Shown: positions 1-5,493 of the stretch, piece after piece
How the letters are laid out: every line of letters begins with the position of its first letter
Numbering within the stretch: the stretch's first letter is position 1
Assembly (NCBI GenBank): GCA_017466495.1
Contig: JAFTUB010000020.1
Span: forward strand, 1-9,402
Source of the DNA: Clostridia bacterium
GTDB taxonomy: Bacteria > Bacillota > Clostridia > Oscillospirales > CAG-272
Direction: 5' to 3'
DNA length: 9,402 nucleotides
Position numbers and translations under genes: made by a program
Notes under the pieces: model-generated
Database searches by the model: none
Seen by the model: the letters and a program-made list of their open reading frames with translations, nothing else
What the model was told of the DNA's origin: nothing

Positions 1-37
1 CTGCTGCAAGGGAAAGAAGCTTGGGAGAGAACTGCAT
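1..37 (-). CDS. Start of an unidentified gene, cut by the window edge
   Basis: An ATG on the minus strand at 37-35 opens a frame that stays open to the window edge; the visible peptide is MQFSPKLLSLAA. A GGAGG ribosome site lies at 51-47, nine bases before the ATG, which is ideal spacing. It begins only 15 bases after the stop codon of the preceding M42 peptidase, so it looks like the next gene of the murD-peptidase operon. Twelve residues are too few for a family call. The opening loosely resembles the N-terminal helix of the three upstream peptidases, so a fourth paralogue is possible but unproven. Confidence 0.55.
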   Translation of the reverse strand, partial: MQFSPKLLSLAA

Positions 38-52
38 GGTCACGCGCCTCCG

Positions 53-1051
53 TCAAGCCCGATTGAGGTAAGCGGCGGTCAGTGCAACGCAGGCCTCAAC
101 GTCACCCAGGTCGATGAGCTCAACTCCCGAGTGAATATAGCGGGTGGGGATGGACAGACAGCCGGCCACGCAGCCGCTGCCCGCCATCTGCATAGAGGAG
201 GTATCGGTGCCGCCGTAGGGCAGGATCTCCAGCTGATGGGGGATCTTCTCGGCCCGGGCGAGGTCGGTGAGCTCCGCCACAAAGGCGGGGGTACAGATCA
301 CCGAGGAGTCCTTAATCTTGATTGCCGCGCCATCGCCGACCTTGATGGCCATGGGCTTGGCACCAACGGTGTCACCGGTACCGGTAACATCGTAGGCCAG
401 GGCAACATCGGGGGCAATGGCAAAGGCCGCAGTCTTGGCGCCGCGGCAGCCAACCTCCTCCTGGGCGGTGAAGACATAGTAGACATCATCCCGGGGAGCG
501 GTCACGCGGCGGGCGGCTTCCACCATAATGGCACAGCCGATGCGGTCGTCCATGGGACGGCCGGCAATGCGCTTGCCGCAAAGGCGGGTCACCGAGGGTT
601 CCACCACGAAATAGTCGCCGATCTTCACCCGACGCTGAGCTTCCTTCTTGTCCTTTGCACCGATGTCCACATAGAAGCGGTCAAAGGTCAGGGCATCGGC
701 CTTTGTCCCCGTTTCGGGAACCAGAACGCCCTTCAGACCGCTCTCAAACACCACGGTAGTGTAAGCGGCGGCCACAAAATTGATCCCGCCGATGGGGGCA
801 AGGCGGATAAAGCCGTTGTCCTCGATGAAGGTGACGAGGAAGCCGATCTCATCCATGTGCGCGGCCAGCATAATCTTCTTCCGCTCGCCCTCGGGGGCAG
901 AGCCGTGCTTGACGGCAATCAGATTGCCCAGCTTGTCCCGATATACTTCATCACAAAGAGGCTCCATCTGTGCGCGGATCACATCGGCCACCGCGGTCTC
1001 GCGACCCGAAATGGCGGGGGCCTTCACAATTTTCTTAATCAGTTCCAGCAT
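53..1051 (-). CDS. M42-family metallo-aminopeptidase (paralogue 3 of 3)
   Basis: A cytosolic dinuclear-metal (Zn/Co) aminopeptidase of the M42 glutamyl-aminopeptidase/FrvX/TET family, expected to trim N-terminal residues from short peptides. The 332-aa protein has normal family length and no signal peptide or membrane segment. The family metal and catalytic residues are visible in order: H65 and D67 in AAHMDEIG, D168 in GRPMDDRIGC, the E198/E199 pair in TAQEEVGCRG (general base plus ligand), D221 in ALAYDVTGTGD and H307 in RYIHSG. An AAGGAG ribosome site ends about ten bases before the ATG. The gene starts 19 bases after the stop of the previous peptidase gene, so it is in the same operon. 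Substrate preference (acidic, neutral or basic N-terminus) cannot be read from sequence alone. Older annotations may call such proteins endoglucanase M or cellulase; that is a historical misnomer. Confidence 0.95.
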   Translation of the reverse strand: MLELIKKIVKAPAISGRETAVADVIRAQMEPLCDEVYRDKLGNLIAVKHGSAPEGERKKIMLAAHMDEIGFLVTFIEDNGFIRLAPIGGINFVAAAYTTVVFESGLKGVLVPETGTKADALTFDRFYVDIGAKDKKEAQRRVKIGDYFVVEPSVTRLCGKRIAGRPMDDRIGCAIMVEAARRVTAPRDDVYYVFTAQEEVGCRGAKTAAFAIAPDVALAYDVTGTGDTVGAKPMAIKVGDGAAIKIKDSSVICTPAFVAELTDLARAEKIPHQLEILPYGGTDTSSMQMAGSGCVAGCLSIPTRYIHSGVELIDLGDVEACVALTAAYLNRA

Positions 1052-1070
1052 ATTGATTCTTCTCCTTCTG

Positions 1071-2138
1071 TCAGTTCAGTTCATTCCAGCGGTTCAGCAT
1101 AGCCAGCACGAGATCGCGGATATGGTCATAGTTTGCAGCAGCGGTCACACAGTTACCGCTGTGCAGGTAGCGGGTAGGGGCAGAAATGGCCAGACAGCGG
1201 ATGCCGTCCCGGGTTTTGTGGATGTGTCCCGCATCGTTGCCGCCGGACACATAGCGCTTCAGCTGGCAGGGGATGTTCCCCGCACGGCCGCATTCCATGG
1301 CAAAGTTGACCAGCGCGGTATCGTAAATGGTACTGCGGTCAACCAGGGAAATGACACCGCCGCCCTCGATCTCGGCCACGCGCGCGGCCGGGCTTGCGCC
1401 GGGAATATCTCCCACCGCCGTGGTTTCCAGAACAATGGCGAATTCGGGATCAATGCCGTAGGCGGCTACCCATGCGCCGGACTTGCCGATCTCCTCGCGC
1501 ACCGAAAAAGCACACCACAGGTCATAGGGACACTCCCCGCCCGCCTCAGCCAGGGCGCGCAGAACCTCGATCATCACGGCACAGCCCAGGCGGTCGTCAA
1601 TGGCCTTCCCCCGCATCTGTCGATCATCCTGTCCATACAGGCCGAATCCGGTATCAAAAGTGGCGAAATCACCGATATCCACATACTTTTCCGCCTCTTC
1701 CCGGCTGTCGGCACCAATGTCGATATACAGTTCATTTACAGGGGTGGACTTGGTTCTGGCCTCCGCCGACTGCAGGTGGATGGCCTTGGCCCCAATGACA
1801 CCGGGGATGCGGTGCTCGGCGGTACCGACCTGTACCCGCCGTCCGCAGAGCACGCGGGTGTCGATCCCCCCCACATTGGTGAAGCGGAGATAGCCCTTGT
1901 CGTCGATGGAGGTGATCATCATCCCCACCTCGTCCATGTGAGCCGACAGCATGATCCGCGGGCCGCTGCCCGGGAGGTGCGCCAGCACGTTGTCCATGCG
2001 GTCGCGCTTCACTTCGCACACACCCTTGAGCTGGGCCTCAATCAGGGCCGCCACATTGTGCTCACAACCGGTGGGGCCGAATTCCAGGCAAAGAGCGCGA
2101 AGCAGCTCCATGCCGCTGAGTTTATTTTCCGTCGTCAT
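1071..2138 (-). CDS. M42-family metallo-aminopeptidase (paralogue 2 of 3)
   Basis: Second M42 aminopeptidase, 355 aa, cytosolic, predicted to remove N-terminal residues from peptides using two metal ions. Motifs: H67 and D69 in SAHMDEVG, D181 in GKAIDDRLGC, E215/E216 in SVREEIGKSG, E238 in VLETTAVGD and H326 in RYLHSG. The fourth metal ligand is therefore Glu, where both neighbouring paralogues have Asp; both residues are known in the family, so the enzyme should be active, but this marks a different subgroup. The start codon overlaps the stop of the upstream peptidase by four bases (ATGA at 2138-2135), indicating translational coupling. A GGAGG site lies inside the upstream gene ten bases before the ATG. 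The stop is 19 bases before the next peptidase gene. Confidence 0.95.
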   Translation of the reverse strand: MTTENKLSGMELLRALCLEFGPTGCEHNVAALIEAQLKGVCEVKRDRMDNVLAHLPGSGPRIMLSAHMDEVGMMITSIDDKGYLRFTNVGGIDTRVLCGRRVQVGTAEHRIPGVIGAKAIHLQSAEARTKSTPVNELYIDIGADSREEAEKYVDIGDFATFDTGFGLYGQDDRQMRGKAIDDRLGCAVMIEVLRALAEAGGECPYDLWCAFSVREEIGKSGAWVAAYGIDPEFAIVLETTAVGDIPGASPAARVAEIEGGGVISLVDRSTIYDTALVNFAMECGRAGNIPCQLKRYVSGGNDAGHIHKTRDGIRCLAISAPTRYLHSGNCVTAAANYDHIRDLVLAMLNRWNELN

Positions 2139-3178
2139 CTTGCAAAATCCTCCGCGATCCGGGCATCTCCCACGAAGGCCGAAATCAGCTTCACCAGTTC
2201 TTCGGCATCCGAGACGGAGAGCACCTCGTTATAGGTATGCATACTGCGCAGGGGCAGGCTGGCCAGCACCGTGGGAATGCCGCAGCGCACCAGCTGGGTC
2301 ACGTTGGCATCGGTGCCGGTGTTGGCGGCTTCCACCACCCGGGTGAATTTGATCCCCGCTTCCCGGGCCAGCTCCACCGTGCGGCGGGTGAGCCGCAGGT
2401 CGGTGGCCGCAGACAGCGAAATCGTAATGCCCTCGCCCAAGGGGAAGGCCTCATCCTTACCGGTATCGGGGGCAGAGCCGTGAGTCACATCAATGACCAG
2501 GGCATAATCGGGATCGATTCCCACCGCGCCGGTCTCACCGCCCCGCAGGCCAACCTCCTCCTGGGAGGCCAGCAGGAGATAAACATCCCCCGCCTGATCT
2601 GCACGGTCCATCCCCGCCAGGGCGTGGACTGCCGCGGCGGCACAGGCCTTGTCGTCAAAGCCCTTCCCCGCCAGCTTTCCCCCCAGCAGTTCGGTGTACA
2701 CCGGCAGGAAACCAACCGGAGTACCGAGGCGCACGTACTTCTCAAGTTCTTCCTTCTCGTAGCCCGTATCGATGAAGAGCTCATCAATGGGCTTGAGCTT
2801 CTTGGCTTCATCCGGCTTCTGCAGATGGGGGGGCGTAGAGCCGATGATGCCGTAAATGGGCTTCTCCCCGTAAATGATCACCTCACCCGCCTGCAGAATG
2901 CGGGTGTCGATTCCTCCGAGGTTGAGCACCCGCAGGAAGCCCCCCTCGAGAATCTGGGTGACCATCATGCCGATCTCATCGAAATGGGCATCGATGAGGA
3001 TCTTCGGTGCCCCCGGGCGGCCGCATCGGCGGATGCAGATGTGGGACCCCATGGGGTCGGTGATCACCTCGTCAAAAATGTCGCCCAGCTGTTCGGTCAG
3101 CGCCGCGCGATCGTAGGTTTCATAGCCCGAGATCGACATCAGCCCCGCCATTTGGGTAATCCGTTGTTTCAGTTCCAT
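2135..3178 (-). CDS. M42-family metallo-aminopeptidase (paralogue 1 of 3)
   Basis: First of the three tandem M42 aminopeptidases, 347 aa from the chosen start. Residues expected for the dinuclear site are present: H65 and D67 in DAHFDEIG, D175 in GKGFDDKAC, E207/E208 in ASQEEVGLRGG, D230 in LVIDVTHGSAPD and H314 in RSMHTYNE. The usual 'R-Y-x-H-S-G' around the last His is replaced by RSMHTYNE, a visible divergence from the other two copies. The start is set at 3178 because GGAG lies six bases upstream. A longer in-frame ATG at 3208 overlaps the murD stop and has no ribosome site. The gene begins 23 bases after murD, so it is probably on the same transcript. Function within the family (peptide trimming in the cytosol) is known; the exact specificity is not. 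Confidence 0.94.
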   Translation of the reverse strand: MELKQRITQMAGLMSISGYETYDRAALTEQLGDIFDEVITDPMGSHICIRRCGRPGAPKILIDAHFDEIGMMVTQILEGGFLRVLNLGGIDTRILQAGEVIIYGEKPIYGIIGSTPPHLQKPDEAKKLKPIDELFIDTGYEKEELEKYVRLGTPVGFLPVYTELLGGKLAGKGFDDKACAAAAVHALAGMDRADQAGDVYLLLASQEEVGLRGGETGAVGIDPDYALVIDVTHGSAPDTGKDEAFPLGEGITISLSAATDLRLTRRTVELAREAGIKFTRVVEAANTGTDANVTQLVRCGIPTVLASLPLRSMHTYNEVLSVSDAEELVKLISAFVGDARIAEDFAR

Positions 3179-3201
3179 GATCTTCTCCAAATCTTTATAT
3201 T

Positions 3202-4629
3202 TTACCATTCGTTGACAATTCGTTTGAAGGTGTTGCCCCGCTCCTCAAAGTTGGCAAACTGGTCAAAGGAAGCGCAGGCGGGGGAAAGCAGGACGGTGTC
3301 CCCTTCTTTGGCCATCGCCCGGGCGGCGTTCACCGCATCGGCAAAGCGGGGGCACTCCATCAGGGGAAGCGTGCCGTCCCAGCGGGGATGGGCAAGCAGA
3401 GCTGCCTTGATCTTCTCCGCCGTCTCTCCGTTGAGCACCACGCCCCCTGCTCGGGTCAGCAGGCTCTCGGCCAGGGGCTCGAAGGAAACGTGCTTGTCGC
3501 TTCCGCCGCAGATCACAATGGGCTTCCCGGGCAGAGCGGACAGGGCCGCCGCCGTGCGGGAAGGCGAGGAATCGATGGAGCCGTTGTAATACCGCACCCC
3601 GTTCAGCTCCCGCACAAATTCCAGCCGATGCTCCACGCCCCCGAAGGAACGGGCCAGAGCGAGGATCGCATCCCCGCTGACCATCCCCCAGGTGGCAGCA
3701 ATGGCGGCCATATAGTTTTCAATGTTGTGTACCCCGGGGAGCAGAATGTCCTCTGCCGCCAGCACGGGGGTTTCCACCTTGCCGGTGCTGTAGAAGATGA
3801 TTCCCTCCCGCAGGTAGAGGGCAGCCGTCCGCGCCCGCATATATTCGGGCACCACCTCATCGTAGTGCTCCCGGTAGGCGGTGAAAAGGGTCACATCCAG
3901 GTCGCTGTTCCGGGCCATCTCAGCGGTGATGGGGTTGCAGGCGTTGGTCACCAGCTGACGAACCGGGCGATGACGGCAGATATTGCATTTGGCCGCCACG
4001 TATTCATCCATGTCGGTATGCCAGTTGAGGTGGTTTGGGGCGAGATTGGTGATCACCGCCCGATGGGGGGACTGGCGCATGGTCTGCAGCTGGAAGCTGG
4101 ACAGCTCCACCACCGCATAGTCCCGGGCGCACATCTCCTCCACATGGGGAAGCAGAGGCGTGCCGATATTGCCTCCCACCCACACCTTCGCTCCGCTCTC
4201 GCTCCGCTTGGCTTCAGCCTCCAGCAGGCGATAGATGAGCGTCGTGGTGGTGGTCTTGCCGTCGCTGCCGGTGATGCCGATCACCGTGGCAGGGGTGAGC
4301 GCGAAGAACAGCTCCATCTCCGAGGTGAGCAGAGCACCCCGAGCCACTGCCGCCGCGATCTGGGGCAGGTCGGGACGGATACCGGGGGAGCGGAAGATCA
4401 CATCTCCCCATTCCCCCTCCAGATAGTTCTCCCCGGTGATCAGCCGGACGCCCTTTGCCTCCAGGGCATCGGCCCCGGGAATCTGTTCTCTTGTTTTTTT
4501 ATCCCGCACCGTCAGGCGAGCGCCCCGGGCGAGCAGAAAATCGATCAATGGCAGATTGGATATGCCCAATCCCAATACCGTGGTTTCCCCCGACGCAATG
4601 CGCCGGAGAATGGAGTTCTCCTGTATCAT
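3202..4629 (-). CDS. murD: UDP-N-acetylmuramoyl-L-alanine:D-glutamate ligase
   Basis: Cytosolic Mur ligase that adds D-Glu to UDP-MurNAc-L-Ala at the cost of ATP, the second amino-acid step of peptidoglycan precursor synthesis. The 475-aa protein has the three Mur domains: an N-terminal Rossmann-like UDP-binding part (about 1-110), the central ATPase with P-loop GITGSDGKTTTTT (118-130) and HNIENYMAA (301-309), and a C-terminal domain with LSPACASFDQF (448-458). The conserved GVEHRLEFV (331-339) separates the last two. The region matching the E. coli NDSKATN stretch reads NGSIDSSPSRT, a variant form. The start at 4629 is preferred (GGAGG six bases upstream); an adjacent in-frame ATG at 4632 is also possible. 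A longer frame reaching 4734 would begin upstream of the promoter. It is the first gene of the operon with the three M42 peptidases. Confidence 0.96.
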   Translation of the reverse strand: MIQENSILRRIASGETTVLGLGISNLPLIDFLLARGARLTVRDKKTREQIPGADALEAKGVRLITGENYLEGEWGDVIFRSPGIRPDLPQIAAAVARGALLTSEMELFFALTPATVIGITGSDGKTTTTTLIYRLLEAEAKRSESGAKVWVGGNIGTPLLPHVEEMCARDYAVVELSSFQLQTMRQSPHRAVITNLAPNHLNWHTDMDEYVAAKCNICRHRPVRQLVTNACNPITAEMARNSDLDVTLFTAYREHYDEVVPEYMRARTAALYLREGIIFYSTGKVETPVLAAEDILLPGVHNIENYMAAIAATWGMVSGDAILALARSFGGVEHRLEFVRELNGVRYYNGSIDSSPSRTAAALSALPGKPIVICGGSDKHVSFEPLAESLLTRAGGVVLNGETAEKIKAALLAHPRWDGTLPLMECPRFADAVNAARAMAKEGDTVLLSPACASFDQFANFEERGNTFKRIVNEW

Positions 4630-4671
4630 CATTGCCCTCCGTAACCGAAGAAATAAAATGCTCCACCTTAT

Positions 4672-4700
4672 ATTATAGTAAAAAAACAGCTTTTGTGCAA
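4672..4700 (-). promoter_or_regulatory. Sigma-A-type promoter of the murD operon
   Basis: On the minus strand, -35 TTGCAC (4700-4695) and a perfect -10 TATAAT (4677-4672) are separated by 17 bases that include a T-rich run. Transcription would start near 4665, giving a leader of about 36 bases before the murD ATG. The -35 box is weak (TTG only), the -10 and spacing are consensus. Confidence 0.75.
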
Positions 4701-4790
4701 GAGGAAACCGCAATTCTTTACATCTTAGCCCCATTTTTTGCCGACAAAATTCACGTTTTCGCCGCCATGAGGATTATTTTCGCCAAACGG

Positions 4791-4819
4791 TTGACAAATC
4801 TGCGGGGGTATGGTATACT
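4791..4819 (+). promoter_or_regulatory. Strong sigma-A promoter of the tetR-reductase-aconitase X operon
   Basis: A perfect -35 TTGACA (4791-4796), 17-base spacer, and -10 TATACT (4814-4819) preceded by TGG, giving an extended -10. The transcription start would fall at about 4826, inside the palindrome at 4823-4843. A promoter this close to consensus is expected to be strong when not repressed. It faces away from the murD promoter, with about 90 bases between the two -35 boxes. Confidence 0.85.
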
Positions 4820-4822
4820 TGA

Positions 4823-4843
4823 TTCAGCACACAGTGTGCTGAA
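4823..4843. promoter_or_regulatory. 21-bp palindromic operator, probable TetR binding site O1
   Basis: Two perfect 10-bp arms, TTCAGCACAC and GTGTGCTGAA, surround a single central A. The site begins four bases after the -10 box and covers the expected transcription start, so a bound dimer would block RNA polymerase. It lies directly before the TetR-family gene, the usual position for an autoregulatory operator. The same 21 bp recur at 9366-9386. That the neighbouring TetR protein binds it is inferred from symmetry, length and position. Confidence 0.85.
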
Positions 4844-4850
4844 CGAAAAG

Positions 4851-4862
4851 AGGAGGTGATCC
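4851..4862 (+). promoter_or_regulatory. Unusually complete Shine-Dalgarno of the tetR-like gene
   Basis: AGGAGGTGATCC is a 12-base perfect complement of the conserved bacterial 16S rRNA 3' end. From AGGAGG there are eight bases to the ATG at 4865. This decides the start: an in-frame GTG at 4856 lies within the ribosome site itself and cannot be used. Confidence 0.85.
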
Positions 4863-4864
4863 CC

Positions 4865-5473
4865 ATGGCAGAGAAAACCGCGCCCCGCATTACAGATGAA
4901 ATGTCGGAGAATATTATCCGTACCGCAGAAGAGCTGGCCTTTTCCGTGGGGGCGGACAATGTCAACGTCCGCGCCATCCTCCGCACACTGGGTATCACCA
5001 ATCGGGTGTTTTACAATCGTTTCCGCAACATCGAGGAAGTCCTGCAGATCGTCTATGCCAACACAGTGCTCAAGATCAGGGAAAGCATTGCCGAGGCCTT
5101 TGATCCCACGGGAGATTTTTTTGCCCAGGTCATTGACATCGTGGCCAACACCCTGGTCATGTCCTACGAGAACAAAATGCACTTCTACCAGTATGTCTTC
5201 GAGAACGATTCGGTTTCCCGGGACAATTACGCCTGGTGGAAGGCCGAGATCTGCCGCCTGATCGAATTCGGCAAGTCCCACGGCCACATCAAGGACATTG
5301 ACACCGATGCCGTCAGCTATGCCGTCTGGTGCTTCATCCGGGGCTACAATGCCGATGCCCTGGGCCGCAACCTCCCCCGGGAAAAAGCAATCGCCGACTT
5401 CCGTTACAGCTTCGGCATCTTGCTGGACGGGATGCGGCTTCACCCCGTGGATAAACATGAAAACAATAATTAA
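4865..5473 (+). CDS. TetR/AcrR-family transcriptional regulator
   Basis: A 202-aa one-component repressor of normal TetR length. The N-terminal DNA-binding domain spans about residues 14-62, with the helix-turn-helix at NVRAILRTLGITNRVFYNRF (34-53) and recognition helix near 44-55. The rest is an all-helical ligand-binding and dimerisation domain with many aromatics (for example FYQYVF at 107-112 and NYAWW at 121-125), consistent with a small hydrophobic or organic-acid ligand pocket. It is first in its operon, 20 bases before the flavin reductase gene, and follows a strong promoter covered by a perfect palindrome. I infer autorepression and control of the downstream catabolic genes, with the pathway substrate or an intermediate as inducer. 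The inducer is unknown; an activator role is less likely given the operator position. Confidence 0.93.
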   Translation: MAEKTAPRITDEMSENIIRTAEELAFSVGADNVNVRAILRTLGITNRVFYNRFRNIEEVLQIVYANTVLKIRESIAEAFDPTGDFFAQVIDIVANTLVMSYENKMHFYQYVFENDSVSRDNYAWWKAEICRLIEFGKSHGHIKDIDTDAVSYAVWCFIRGYNADALGRNLPREKAIADFRYSFGILLDGMRLHPVDKHENNN

Positions 5474-5493
5474 TTGATAAGGAGATGAATACA

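Noticed and set aside
131..3589. Long plus-strand open frames (131-1102, 780-2234, 2237-3589) opposite the M42 and murD genes
   Set aside because: They are shadows of the well-supported minus-strand genes, overlap one another, and show no domain.
4241..4258. GTC/GTG-rich short repeat in murD
   Set aside because: It encodes the Thr run of the P-loop (KTTTTT) and needs no other explanation.
3388..4644. 418-codon plus-strand frame opposite murD
   Set aside because: Antisense to a complete murD with all ligase motifs; composition typical of a mirror frame.
4630..4734. Longer murD reading frame starting at 4734
   Set aside because: The extra 35 residues lie partly upstream of the TATAAT box at 4677-4672, are not found in the family, and lack a ribosome site; the ATG at 4629 has GGAGG at good spacing.
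4741..4762. Imperfect dyad CGACAAAATT/CACGTTTTCG in the divergent region
   Set aside because: The arms match only partly and it does not overlap either promoter; not distinguishable from chance in AT-rich DNA.
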